NCBI GenBank assembly: GCA_027294815.1
Contig: JAPULP010000067.1
Location: forward strand, 1 to 13,855
Source: Gemmatimonadota bacterium
GTDB lineage: Bacteria > Gemmatimonadota > Gemmatimonadetes > Gemmatimonadales > GWC2-71-9
Reading direction: 5' to 3'
Length of the DNA stretch: 13,855 nucleotides
The notes below the pieces were generated by a model, which was not told the DNA's origin, ran no database searches, and saw only the letters and a program-made list of their open reading frames with translations. Every line of letters starts with the position of its first letter. Positions within the stretch are counted from its first letter, which is position 1. Of this stretch, positions 1 through 7,268 are shown piece by piece. Both the position numbers and the translations under genes were made by a program.

Positions 1-994
1 GCGCCGCGGCCGACCGTGTCATCCCGGTCTCGCGGTTGAAACCCTGGAAGATCTGCCAGCTGAGACCGAGCCTGCCCGACCAGCTGCTCCGCAGGTTGTC
101 GAAATCCTGGCCGGCCAAAGAGCGGCTGTATGAAGCCGTCACCGACGGGAAGTACGCGGAGCGTGAAACGCCCACCTGTGCGTCCGCCGACCGTGCGGCC
201 GCCGTGATCTGTTCGATCGTTGGCCCATGGGTGAGCGCCTCCACACGGATGGCGGCTGTGTCGAGGTCCGCGATGAACGCGATCGATTCGTCGCCAACGG
301 CTCGTACGTCGCCGTCAAAACCGATCAAGCGTGCAAGGTTCGCCGAAGCGGTGGCCCGCTGGGTCTGGCTATTGATGAGTTGCAGCCGCGCGTTCGCCCA
401 CTCGACGAAGGATTGCAACGTGTCGGAGCGGATCGCGCTGCCCGCGGCGAGCCGATCACGTGTCGTTTGAAGTTGACGGACCGCGCGTGCGATCCGTGTC
501 TGTGATACGCGCACGAGTTCATCCGCCGCAAGGGCGTTGAAAAACGCCTGTTTCGTTTGCAATGCGATCTGGAACTCTTGCGCCGTGTAGTTGGCCTCCG
601 CGCTCGTGACGCCTGCCCCTCTCGCTTTCGACTGGGCGTTACGCCTGAATCCGTCGAAGACCGTATAGCTGGCGCTCAGTGACCCGTTGACAGACGTCGC
701 CGAGCCCGAAACCGTGATCTGGTTTTGCGGGTCGAACCGCTCGCTCGAGTTGATGCTCCAACCCGAGCTGCCGGTGAGCCGCGGCAGCCAATCGCTGATG
801 GACTCCCGCTTCGTCGCCAGTGCGACTCGGATATCACCCTCTGCCTGAATGATGGCGGGGCTGTATTGCTTTGCGAGACTCATGGCCTCGTCCAATGTCA
901 CAGTCGGAACTTGGGACGCTACGGGCTCCGATACGGAGCCCAACGAGAGAGCGACCGCAAAAGCGATCGCTGGTATCATTTTACTGTTCATCAT
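1..994 (-). CDS. TolC-family outer membrane efflux protein, N-terminal part
   Basis: Outer-membrane channel of a tripartite efflux pump or type I secretion system. The frame is open from an ATG at 994 to the window edge, giving 331 codons out of the usual 420-480, so the C-terminal part is outside. The first 27 or so residues form a signal peptide (MNSKMIPAIAFAVALSLGS, then EPVAS before Q). Next come LDEAMSLAKQYSPAI, the usual start of the first efflux-protein repeat, and long alternating helices rich in Ala, Gln and Arg (for example TRDRLAAGSAIRSDTLQSF). SYTVFDGFRR and LSWQIFQGFNRE are the two strand-turn motifs expected of TolC proteins. It follows the Spy-like gene by 20 bases in a probable operon with a sigma factor, so it is probably induced with it. 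Ribosome binding site is weak; an ATG at 991 is an equal alternative. The adaptor and RND pump genes would be expected just beyond the window, which cannot be checked here. Confidence 0.93.
   Translation of the reverse strand, partial: MMNSKMIPAIAFAVALSLGSVSEPVASQVPTVTLDEAMSLAKQYSPAIIQAEGDIRVALATKRESISDWLPRLTGSSGWSINSSERFDPQNQITVSGSATSVNGSLSASYTVFDGFRRNAQSKARGAGVTSAEANYTAQEFQIALQTKQAFFNALAADELVRVSQTRIARAVRQLQTTRDRLAAGSAIRSDTLQSFVEWANARLQLINSQTQRATASANLARLIGFDGDVRAVGDESIAFIADLDTAAIRVEALTHGPTIEQITAAARSADAQVGVSRSAYFPSVTASYSRSLAGQDFDNLRSSWSGRLGLSWQIFQGFNRETGMTRSAAA
923..941 (-). other. Perfect 8-bp hairpin inside the tolC-like signal-peptide codons
   Basis: GGGCTCCG and CGGAGCCC flank a three-base loop, forming a GC-rich stem about 55 bases after the start codon of the efflux gene. 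In the mRNA it could slow ribosomes or protect or cleave the operon transcript at this junction. It is also partly explained by codons for Gly-Ser-Val-Ser-Glu-Pro, so a function is only an inference. Confidence 0.35.
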
Positions 995-1014
995 CTTTGC
1001 TTTGCTTGGGTTGT

Positions 1015-1413
1015 TTACCTTTGGCGTCGGCTGGCCCGTGCGGCTCGGACGCTGTCGGTGTGGGCGAGCATCTGCCGGTACACGTCGGCTTGGCTGCTAT
1101 CTAGTGGCGCGATGATCTTGGAGCGGGCATCAACCCTGATTTCCTGGATCCTCCGCCGTTCTTCCTCTCGCAGCTCCTGTCTCATCGTGCGCCAGTTCGC
1201 GTTGAACTCCTCGAGCACAACCTCGATCTGCTGTCGCTGGTCGGGTGAGAGACCCATTCGCTCTTGGAGAGTCTCGATGTACGGTGTACGAGACGGCCGC
1301 TCCTCGCGCTGCTCCCGCTCTTCCAACGCCGCTGACCCCGTGCCACCGACGATCAAACCTGCGGCGAACACCGCTATGAGAAGGCCGCCGGCCGCCAACT
1401 TGGATTTATTCAT
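1015..1413 (-). CDS. Spy/CpxP/CnrX-like periplasmic helical stress protein
   Basis: A 132-residue protein anchored or exported by a hydrophobic segment at residues 7-27 (LAAGGLLIAVFAAGLIVGG). The rest is polar and predicted to be all helix: an acidic/Arg linker (30-45), then LSPDQRQQIEVVLEEF at 55-70, which resembles the LTxxQ-type helix of Spy, CpxP and metal-resistance (CnrX-like) proteins, and a long charged coiled helix (75-100). Proteins of this kind sense misfolded protein or metal in the periplasm and often sit beside an ECF sigma factor. It lies between the probable anti-sigma gene and the tolC-like gene, so a sensor role in that circuit is inferred. Only one His (118) and no Cys are present, so a CnrX-type His-rich metal site is not visible. 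ATG at 1413 is preferred, preceded by GGGAAG; a GTG at 1428 would add five residues. Confidence 0.75.
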   Translation of the reverse strand: MNKSKLAAGGLLIAVFAAGLIVGGTGSAALEEREQREERPSRTPYIETLQERMGLSPDQRQQIEVVLEEFNANWRTMRQELREEERRRIQEIRVDARSKIIAPLDSSQADVYRQMLAHTDSVRAARASRRQR

Positions 1414-1459
1414 TCCGACTCTTCCCACCGGTTAGAAGACATGTACGGGGCGCCGTCCG

Positions 1460-1828
1460 TTAGCGCTCCGGAAACGCGGCCAGGATGAACCCGACATCGG
1501 GCGGAGTCGATGCCACGGTCAGTACCGAGGCCTCGGTCTCCGCGCGGAGTGCCTCCTCGGCCGTCGCGGGCTGGACGGGCGCAGCCGGTGCCGTCGCGAG
1601 AGTCAGTCCGACGGCCAGAGCCACCAACGCCGCGGCCGCCACGAGCCCGGGGCGCGCCCAGGTCCCAAGGACCTCCCACCAGTCACCGCGACGCAGCCGG
1701 AGATCCAACACCCGGACCTCTGCCATGACCCGGGCGACAAACGCCCGGTCGTCCCCTGCCTCCAGCACCTCGCGCAGAGCCTTGCCGAGGTCCCACAAGG
1801 GCCGGTGATCGAATGGTGAGTTTCTCAT
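1460..1828 (-). CDS. Single-pass membrane protein, probable anti-sigma factor
   Basis: A 122-residue protein with a cytoplasmic N-terminal part (1-58) rich in Arg, Asp and Glu, one transmembrane helix at about 60-80 (GLVAAAALVALAVGLTLATA), and a short Ala/Thr/Glu-rich outside tail ending PPDVGFILAAFPER. Its ATG overlaps the TGA of the sigma-factor gene (ATGA), the usual translational coupling of an ECF sigma factor with its regulator. Size and topology fit a small anti-sigma factor such as CnrY. It has no cysteine at all, so it lacks the HxxxCxxC zinc motif of ZAS-type anti-sigma factors. No family is recognised from sequence alone; the role rests on topology and position. A long upstream extension of this frame through the sigma gene is a shadow. 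Confidence 0.65.
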   Translation of the reverse strand: MRNSPFDHRPLWDLGKALREVLEAGDDRAFVARVMAEVRVLDLRLRRGDWWEVLGTWARPGLVAAAALVALAVGLTLATAPAAPVQPATAEEALRAETEASVLTVASTPPDVGFILAAFPER

Positions 1829-2385
1829 ACAACTTCCTCCTTCCAATGGTGCTGCCACGAGGTCAGTGCGGTTCGTAGGCGTCGACGCGCGTGAAACACG
1901 TCCGAACGCACCGTCCCCTGGGGGATGCCCAAGATCTCGGCGATCTCCGCGTGGGAGTATCCCTCCACGTCGAAGAGCGTTACGGCCATCCGCTGCCGCT
2001 CGGGCAGCCCGGCCAAAGCCTCCCGAAACGCCTCCCGGAATGCCCGCCGGTCGGTCTCGACATCTGGTCCCGGTCCCCCGCCGACCGTCGATTCGGACAA
2101 CTCGTCGGCGGCCCGGACTTTCCGCCTCCGCCGCCGATCTGCGGCCGCATTGGCCACGATCCGCATGAGCCACGGCCCAAAGGGCCGATTTTCATCGTAC
2201 CGGTGGAGGTGCCGCAGGGCCGACAGGAACGCATCCTGGGCCGCGTCGTCCCCGTCGTCCGGGTCTCCCAGCACGGCTCTGGCTACCCGCCGGGCCTGGC
2301 CGGCATACCGCTCGACCAGCTCACCGAAGGCCTCCTGATCCCCAGCTTTGGCCCGAGTCGCCAGGACCGATTCTTTCACACTCAT
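1825..2385 (-). CDS. ECF-type RNA polymerase sigma factor
   Basis: A 186-residue two-domain sigma factor. Region 2 spans about residues 8-88: DDAAQDAFLSALRHL at 46-60 is the core-binding helix, and RPFGPWLMRIVANAAADRRRR at 67-87 is the region 2.3/2.4 helix. A Gly/Pro/Asp linker follows (100-112). Region 4 spans about 118-173, with LAGLPERQRMAVTLFDVEGY leading to the helix-turn-helix HAEIAEILGIPQGTVRSD at 145-162. It directs RNA polymerase to a small regulon, probably including its own operon. The order sigma factor, membrane protein, periplasmic helical protein, TolC suggests an envelope or efflux stress response. The start ATG at 2385 lies 76 bases after the HD-domain gene, so this is probably the first gene of its own transcript. 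No strong Shine-Dalgarno sequence is seen. Confidence 0.95.
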   Translation of the reverse strand: MSVKESVLATRAKAGDQEAFGELVERYAGQARRVARAVLGDPDDGDDAAQDAFLSALRHLHRYDENRPFGPWLMRIVANAAADRRRRRKVRAADELSESTVGGGPGPDVETDRRAFREAFREALAGLPERQRMAVTLFDVEGYSHAEIAEILGIPQGTVRSDVFHARRRLRTALTSWQHHWKEEVV

Positions 2386-2412
2386 TCTACGTCCAGGATT
2401 AGGGCCTCGTTG

Positions 2413-2428
2413 ACCCCTGGCAAGGGGT
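2413..2428 (-). promoter_or_regulatory. Short inverted repeat upstream of the sigma-factor gene
   Basis: ACCCCT and AGGGGT flank a four-base loop in the 76-base gap between the HD-domain gene and the sigma-factor gene, 27 bases before the sigma start. It could be an operator or a weak transcription stop for the asnB-HD unit, but there is no U-tract. A TTGCCA overlapping it with TAATCC 16 bases downstream could be a poor promoter. Evidence is slight. Confidence 0.25.
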
Positions 2429-2461
2429 ATGCTCTGTCTCCGGCACCCAACGCCTGGTCCG

Positions 2462-3037
2462 TCAACCGGTGCCGAGCCCGAATTTCTCTTGTTCGGGCCG
2501 CAGGGCGTCGATCGTGAACTGAATGTGCTCCTCCAGCGGGACGCCTATTTCCTCCGCTCCCTGGCCGATGTCGTCTCGGTTGACCCCCCTGGCGAACGCT
2601 TTGTCCTTCAACTTTTTCTTGACGCTCTTGATTTGGAGGTCGTTCAGGCTCTTGTTGGGCCGCACCAGCGCGCACGCCACCAAGAAGCCACAAAGTTCGT
2701 CGACGGCGAAGAGCGTCTTCGCCATCTGCGATTCGCGGGGCACGTTGCAATATGTAGCGTGGCCGAGGATGGCCTCGCAGATCGCGTCGCCTACGTCGCG
2801 CCCGCGCAGCAAGTTGACGCCAAACGATGGGTGACCCTCCGTGGGGGAGTGTTCCTGATTGGGATATTTCTGGTAGTCGAAGTCGTGTAACAATCCCACC
2901 AGACCCCACGCGTCTTCGTCCTCGCCGAAGCGGCGGGCATATGCTCTCATCGCCGTTTCGACTGCGTACATGTGGCGCCGAAGGTTTTCCGTTTCGGTGT
3001 ACTCGTGCATCAGTGAAAGTGCTTCTTCTCGTGTCAT
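2462..3037 (-). CDS. HD-domain metal-dependent hydrolase
   Basis: A 191-residue protein of the HD phosphohydrolase superfamily, like the predicted hydrolases grouped under COG2316. Metal-binding positions of an HD fold can be seen: His22 (RRHMYAVE), His51-Asp52 (GLLHDFDYQKYP), His93 (ILGHATY) and Asp113 (LFAVDELCGF). The C-terminal half (KSLNDLQIKSVKKKLKDKAF and following) is helical and typical of this subgroup. The substrate is unknown; members of the superfamily hydrolyse nucleotides or other phosphoesters. The ATG at 3037 overlaps the TGA of the asparagine synthase gene (ATGA), so the two are translationally coupled. The frame stays open upstream to 3136, but that stretch lies inside the synthase gene and is not needed. 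The HD protein is cytoplasmic, with no signal or membrane segment. Confidence 0.88.
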   Translation of the reverse strand: MTREEALSLMHEYTETENLRRHMYAVETAMRAYARRFGEDEDAWGLVGLLHDFDYQKYPNQEHSPTEGHPSFGVNLLRGRDVGDAICEAILGHATYCNVPRESQMAKTLFAVDELCGFLVACALVRPNKSLNDLQIKSVKKKLKDKAFARGVNRDDIGQGAEEIGVPLEEHIQFTIDALRPEQEKFGLGTG

Positions 3038-4884
3038 GACACCCCGTCGGGAACCCAGTGTTCGAGCCAGTATTGCAGCACGATAAGCGGCCAAAGCGCG
3101 CGCGCGTGGTTCGCTCTGCCGGCTCGATGGTCGCACAGAAGTTGGTCGATTGGGATGGTGGACAACACCCCCTCGGGGCGTATCCGTTTGGGGTCCAGGA
3201 GCCGGTTCACCTCACCGCGCAGTCCGTCGTTGATCCACGCCGCAACCGGCACACTCAATCCGCGTTTGCGTCGCCTCACCACCCAACCCGGCACTAGAGG
3301 AGCAGCGGCTCGCTTGAGCACGCCTTTTCCACGCGAGCGTCGCTGGAAATAGGAGGGCGGGAAGCTGCGAGCCAATGCCGTGACGTGCGGGTCGAGAAAC
3401 GGCGCGCGCGATTCCAGCGATACCATCATGCCGGCGCGGTCGAGTTTGACGAGGAGTCCATCCCGGAGGTAGGTGAGGTAGTCGAATCGCATCGCCGCGA
3501 CCGCGGGGTCGGCGCACGAAATGGTAGGCAGAGCATCGCACACGCCCGTCTGGGCATGTTCGGGCAGGTAGGAGAAGAGCCCGGTTCCAAACCATCCGAT
3601 GTGTCGTTCGAGCCACGGGCGTCCGGCGTATTTCGTGAAACGTTGGATCATGAGAGACAGGGGCACGGGGCTGTTGGTCGAAGGTATGGTTGAAAGCACC
3701 CGCTCGGTGGTGCGGCGCAAAAAAGGTGGCAACGTCGCGTACGCGTCCGCCGCTCGGTGGCCGGGGTAAGTGGGATAGCCTCCGAACAGTTCATCGGCGC
3801 CTTCTCCTGTCAGCACGACGCCGACGTGGTCCCTGGCCGCTCTGGAGAGGAGATACGTCGGCAGCAAGGCTGGGTCGGCGAGTGGCTCGGCCATCCGCGA
3901 GAATACGGTATGAAAGGCTTCCTTTAATAGAGGTTCGTCTATTCGGATCTCGACATGCCGGGTTTTCAAGTCTCGACTCAATCGCCGTGCGTGCTTGCCT
4001 TCGTCGTACCGTGAATTCGCAAAGGATGCCGTAAACGTGTGAATGGGTCGGGCTGACGATCTGTTGGCGATTGCTGTGATGAAGGCGGAATCGATGCCCC
4101 CGCTGGTAAACACGCCTACGGGTACGTCGGCGGCCAGCTGTTTCTCCACGGCGTGTACAAAAAGATCTCGCAATAGCGCCGATGCGTCCGCGGGGGTCGC
4201 GGGAGCCGCCATCTTGGGGACGGAGATATGACGCGTGCGGGCTCTACCGGCACACTCGAATGTGATGGACGTGCCGGCCGGGACTTTGCAGATGTTTTGG
4301 AACAGCGTGTGCGGCTCGCGAACATATCCGAACGTGAGATATTCGTTGAGCGCCGATTGGTTCAACCGTCTGCCGAGAGCTGGGTGATGCAGCAGGGCCT
4401 GAATTTCGGAAGCGAACCAAAGCTCGCCGCCGCCGTGTGTGTAGAAGAGGGGTTTTTCACCTGCCCGGTCGCGCGCCAGCGTGAGCGATCGTGTGGGCTC
4501 GTGCCACACGGCCAAGGCAAACATCCCGTCGACCTCGTCGAGGCCTGAAACACCGTCGGCCTCGAACAGGGGAACCAGCGTTTCTACGTCGCAGCATGAG
4601 CGAAACCGATATTGCGAGAATCGCTTCCGCAACGCGGACGCGTTGTAGATCTCACCGTTGCAGACAAACCACGCGTTTTGCGACGAGTCGGTGAAGGGCT
4701 GGTTGGCTTGCGGCCGGCGGTCGATGATGCTCAACCGTTCGGCGCCGATGGCCGCGTGGGTGGACCGGAGTACTCCGGAATGGTCGGGGCCTCTATGGTG
4801 CAAGCTCGCTCCCATGCATGCGAGCAAATCGGGTCGCTCGAGCGGTCGCTCGGTCAGCGAGACCATTCCATATATGCCACACAT
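3034..4884 (-). CDS. asnB: Asparagine synthase (glutamine-hydrolysing)
   Basis: A 616-residue two-domain enzyme that moves ammonia from glutamine onto an acyl-adenylate, classically aspartate to asparagine. The N-terminal class II glutamine amidotransferase domain begins MCGIYG; Cys2 becomes the catalytic nucleophile after Met removal, which fixes the start at 4884 rather than the more upstream 4947. HHRGPDHSG (29-37), VCNGEIYN (74-81) and SCCDVET (96-102) are glutamine-site motifs. The synthetase domain has the ATP pyrophosphatase loop SGGIDS at 261-266, GEGADELFGGY at 360-370 and SLESRAPFLD at 489-498. The length matches the longer AsnB/AsnO type often found in polysaccharide or sporulation settings, so an amidotransferase acting on another substrate is possible. 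It follows the glycosyltransferase gene by 150 bases and overlaps the HD gene. A GTAGGG sequence about ten bases before the ATG may be the ribosome site. Confidence 0.93.
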   Translation of the reverse strand: MCGIYGMVSLTERPLERPDLLACMGASLHHRGPDHSGVLRSTHAAIGAERLSIIDRRPQANQPFTDSSQNAWFVCNGEIYNASALRKRFSQYRFRSCCDVETLVPLFEADGVSGLDEVDGMFALAVWHEPTRSLTLARDRAGEKPLFYTHGGGELWFASEIQALLHHPALGRRLNQSALNEYLTFGYVREPHTLFQNICKVPAGTSITFECAGRARTRHISVPKMAAPATPADASALLRDLFVHAVEKQLAADVPVGVFTSGGIDSAFITAIANRSSARPIHTFTASFANSRYDEGKHARRLSRDLKTRHVEIRIDEPLLKEAFHTVFSRMAEPLADPALLPTYLLSRAARDHVGVVLTGEGADELFGGYPTYPGHRAADAYATLPPFLRRTTERVLSTIPSTNSPVPLSLMIQRFTKYAGRPWLERHIGWFGTGLFSYLPEHAQTGVCDALPTISCADPAVAAMRFDYLTYLRDGLLVKLDRAGMMVSLESRAPFLDPHVTALARSFPPSYFQRRSRGKGVLKRAAAPLVPGWVVRRRKRGLSVPVAAWINDGLRGEVNRLLDPKRIRPEGVLSTIPIDQLLCDHRAGRANHARALWPLIVLQYWLEHWVPDGVS

Positions 4885-4915
4885 GATGTTGTACCCTACT
4901 TCAAACGAGGTTCTT

Positions 4916-4929
4916 CTCGGAATTCCGAG
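4916..4929. promoter_or_regulatory. 14-bp perfect palindrome upstream of asnB
   Basis: CTCGGAATTCCGAG reads the same on both strands and lies 32 bases before the asnB start in the 150-base gap after the glycosyltransferase gene. Its position suits a dimeric repressor or activator site, or an EcoRI-centred chance palindrome. A 14-base perfect palindrome is expected about 0.85 times per window of this size by chance, but only about 0.04 times in all the intergenic DNA here. No known operator is recognised. Confidence 0.35.
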
Positions 4930-5012
4930 GTGTGCGATGGGAGACACGATTCTGGGCCCATCTGCCTCACCTCAGTTTAGCCATGGAATCCACAAACAAC
5001 AGGTTCCAGGCT

Positions 5013-5042
5013 AATCTCCGTGCTTTCCGTGGTTTCAGTGGC
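5013..5042 (-). repeat. CACGGAG-type intergenic repeat covering the glycosyltransferase stop codon
   Basis: On the minus strand the sequence reads CCACTGAAACCACGG followed by AAAGCACGGAGATT, a run of degenerate 9-10 base units (CACtGAAAC, CACGGAAAG, CACGGAGAT). Runs of this kind (CACAGAG/CACGGAG units) are familiar short dispersed repeats in gaps of many bacterial genomes. The TGA stop of the GT39 gene at 5035-5037 lies inside the first unit. A related run sits at 13054-13080. Confidence 0.6.
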
Positions 5043-6792
5043 GATTGGGATGGGTGGAGTGGGGTAACAAATGAGTGGGGCCGGCAGCGTCGGCGGGAAT
5101 CGCAGCCAGATCCGAGCCACCACACGGACCGTACGCGGCCACCTTGCGGTTACTTGCAATGAGCGGAAGACGATCCGCCAGGAGACTGCGCGCCGTCGCG
5201 TTGTCCGTCGAGACCAGGAACACGCGGGGGGGCCGGCAGTCTGACAGAGCGTCCAGCCACCAGTCGACTGGGCGAAACGGAGACTCGATGGCGTCGCGCC
5301 AGCGGGAATACGAGTGAGTGAGATAGTTGCTCGTGAGTTCGGAGCCGTCGGCCGTCGCAAGGCGAAACTCGCGGCCGAGATAAAATGGGAGCGACAAGGG
5401 ATACGTTTGGATCGCGACGATCTCCGTCTGCTCGGTCAGGACCTGTTCGATTGCGCTTGCCAGATCTCGCGCGGATCGGTCGTCACCGATCGCGGTCATG
5501 AGGTTCACGCTCACAAAGGGGATGGCGACAACGGGAACGCACATTGTGAAGAGTGCGATGTCTCGTTTGTGCGAAACGACGAGCCCCACCACGCCACTGA
5601 GCAAACACACGAACCCAAGTCCGCGCGCTGTGCCCGGAATGGCGGCCCCCACTGCGGTGTTCACATCGAGCAATGTCCCCACAATGGTCGGGGCGAGGAA
5701 AACGATGATCCCGCACACGATGAGTGCAACGCCGCCACCGCGCGTACCATGCGGTTTGTTTCGCCAAAGCAGACCGACCAAGAGGCCGACGGCCGGAATC
5801 ATGGGAAGGACGTAGTGCGGCCGCTTCGACTGCGACAGCGAGAAAAATACGAGGGGTACGACGATCCATAGGAGAAAGAGTACGGCGCGGCGGTCCCACG
5901 AGCCGGTCGCGTCGCGTCGAGGCCGGCCGTGTTTCCATCCAGACAATGCGACGACCGACCAAGGCAACGACCCGGCAAGGATAATCGGGAGAAAGTACCA
6001 GATCGGACCGGTCCGATTGAGTTCGTCGGTGGTCAGTCGTTTGAAGGTCTCGGTCACGAGCGTGTACTCGAGAAAGTCCGGCACTTCGCGGGACATCGCA
6101 AAGATCCAGGGAAGAAGGATCGCAACGAAGACGAGCAGGGCTATGGGATCCCACAGCGCGTCGAGGCGCCGGCGCCAGGCGAGGTAGGGGAGCATCACCA
6201 TGAGGGGTAGCGCTAAGCCGATGGGTCCTTTGGTGAGAACGGCCAGTGCAAGGGCGACCCAACCGACCGCCGTCATCCGGGCGGCCCGCTCCCGCTCTTT
6301 CGTGGCGTTCGCGTCGCGCGGAATCTCCGCCGCAAAATAAAAACTAAAAATCGCCAGCACGACGAAGAAGGTGAGTGCGCTGTCGAAGATCACCGTCCGC
6401 GCGAACGCGAGGGTGAGCGGCGCCGCTCCCGTTGCGGCGGCCGCGACGGCTCCACCGACCGGCCCCAGCGTTCGACGCCCGAACCACCACACGAGTGCGA
6501 GCGTCGCCAGCGTGAAGAGCAACGACGGCAAACGGGCAGCGAGCTCGTTCGGGCCCAGCATCTTCATGACGACCGCGTCGACCGCGAAATAGAGGACCGG
6601 TTTGTCGAGGTAAGGCAACCCGTTCAAACGGGGAATCACATAGTTGTTGGAGACCGCCATCTCACGAGCGATCTCAGCGTTCCGGCCTTCGTCGGGTTCG
6701 AGCAGGGGATATCCGTTGATGCGAAACGACAACCCCACCAGGACGATCGCGAGTGACGCGACGATCCAGCGGTTTCTACCCAACGTGGTCAT
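5035..6792 (-). CDS. GT39-family (ArnT/PMT-like) membrane glycosyltransferase
   Basis: A 585-residue polytopic inner-membrane enzyme that transfers a sugar from a lipid carrier to lipid A, protein or another acceptor outside the membrane. The family signature is in the first periplasmic loop: EPDEGRNAEIAREM at 32-45 (acidic pair Asp34-Glu35, catalytic in ArnT and PMT), followed by YVIPRLNGLPYLDKPVLYF at 51-69. About ten to twelve hydrophobic segments follow (for example LLFTLATLALVWWF and PIALLVFVAILLPWIFAM). A soluble C-terminal domain of about 150 residues ends in PNRH. It starts 34 bases after the DUF6941 gene and may share its transcript. The ATG at 6792 is chosen; a GTG at 6810 would add six residues, and neither has a clear ribosome site. 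The acceptor cannot be told from sequence. Confidence 0.9.
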   Translation of the reverse strand: MTTLGRNRWIVASLAIVLVGLSFRINGYPLLEPDEGRNAEIAREMAVSNNYVIPRLNGLPYLDKPVLYFAVDAVVMKMLGPNELAARLPSLLFTLATLALVWWFGRRTLGPVGGAVAAAATGAAPLTLAFARTVIFDSALTFFVVLAIFSFYFAAEIPRDANATKERERAARMTAVGWVALALAVLTKGPIGLALPLMVMLPYLAWRRRLDALWDPIALLVFVAILLPWIFAMSREVPDFLEYTLVTETFKRLTTDELNRTGPIWYFLPIILAGSLPWSVVALSGWKHGRPRRDATGSWDRRAVLFLLWIVVPLVFFSLSQSKRPHYVLPMIPAVGLLVGLLWRNKPHGTRGGGVALIVCGIIVFLAPTIVGTLLDVNTAVGAAIPGTARGLGFVCLLSGVVGLVVSHKRDIALFTMCVPVVAIPFVSVNLMTAIGDDRSARDLASAIEQVLTEQTEIVAIQTYPLSLPFYLGREFRLATADGSELTSNYLTHSYSRWRDAIESPFRPVDWWLDALSDCRPPRVFLVSTDNATARSLLADRLPLIASNRKVAAYGPCGGSDLAAIPADAAGPTHLLPHSTHPNRH

Positions 6793-6826
6793 CGCGCGAT
6801 CGTAAACCACACCTTGGGGTGAACGA

Positions 6827-7252
6827 TCAAACCGCTTCGCCCCGTTCTGGCGCGGGTTTGTTGGGTGCGATACCGACGCTGAGGGGTACCGAAGCCGCGA
6901 TCTCGTCGTCGACGGTTATCTCAAAGCTGTACGATCCCGTGTGCTCCAACGGTACGTCAAACACCAAGACCGTACCCGCTTCGACCTCGGTGATGCCCGC
7001 CGGCGGCTCGGCGAAGGTCACGGTACCGTCGCCGGTAATGATCTCATGCTCCTGCTCGTCGATGAGACGGATACGCACCGAGTGTTCACCGAGTTCAGTC
7101 CGGCGTCCCTTCAGACGCATCACGAGGTGCAGACGCGGGTGAACTACCGGGAGGTGTTGAACCCAGATGTGCTCGAAGATCCCCATCACGGAGAGCTTGC
7201 CGAACTGGTCGACGAGTGCGTAATCGCACAAGAGAGCTAGATCGACTTTCAC
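6827..7252 (-). CDS. DUF6941 family protein
   Basis: A 141-residue protein of unknown function. The N-terminal pattern LLCDYALVDQFGKLSVMGIF (residues 7-26) is the recognisable mark of the DUF6941 family. The rest alternates short beta strands (HLVMRLKG, VRIRLIDEQEHEI, GTVLVFDVPLEHTGSYSFEI), consistent with a beta-sandwich. The last of these resembles the end of an immunoglobulin-like domain in which an Asp/His-Thr-Gly-Ser-Tyr turn precedes the final strands. There is no signal peptide or membrane segment, so it is probably cytoplasmic. It starts with GTG at 7252, preceded by GAGGAAGC, a good but close ribosome site. It begins 16 bases after the nth stop, so it probably shares that transcript. 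Family assignment is from memory of the motif; function is unknown. Confidence 0.78.
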   Translation of the reverse strand: MKVDLALLCDYALVDQFGKLSVMGIFEHIWVQHLPVVHPRLHLVMRLKGRRTELGEHSVRIRLIDEQEHEIITGDGTVTFAEPPAGITEVEAGTVLVFDVPLEHTGSYSFEITVDDEIAASVPLSVGIAPNKPAPERGEAV

Positions 7253-7268
7253 GCTTCCTCGAAGGTGC

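Noticed and set aside
1460..2173. A minus-strand frame of 237 codons extending the anti-sigma candidate up through the sigma gene
   Set aside because: The upstream part is an Arg/Gly-rich shadow of sigma-factor codons. The ATG at 1828 overlapping the sigma stop gives a sensible protein.
4977..5360. A minus-strand frame whose end translates to TETTESTE-like peptide
   Set aside because: The peptide is only the translation of the CACGGAG repeat in another frame; the real gene there is the GT39 enzyme.
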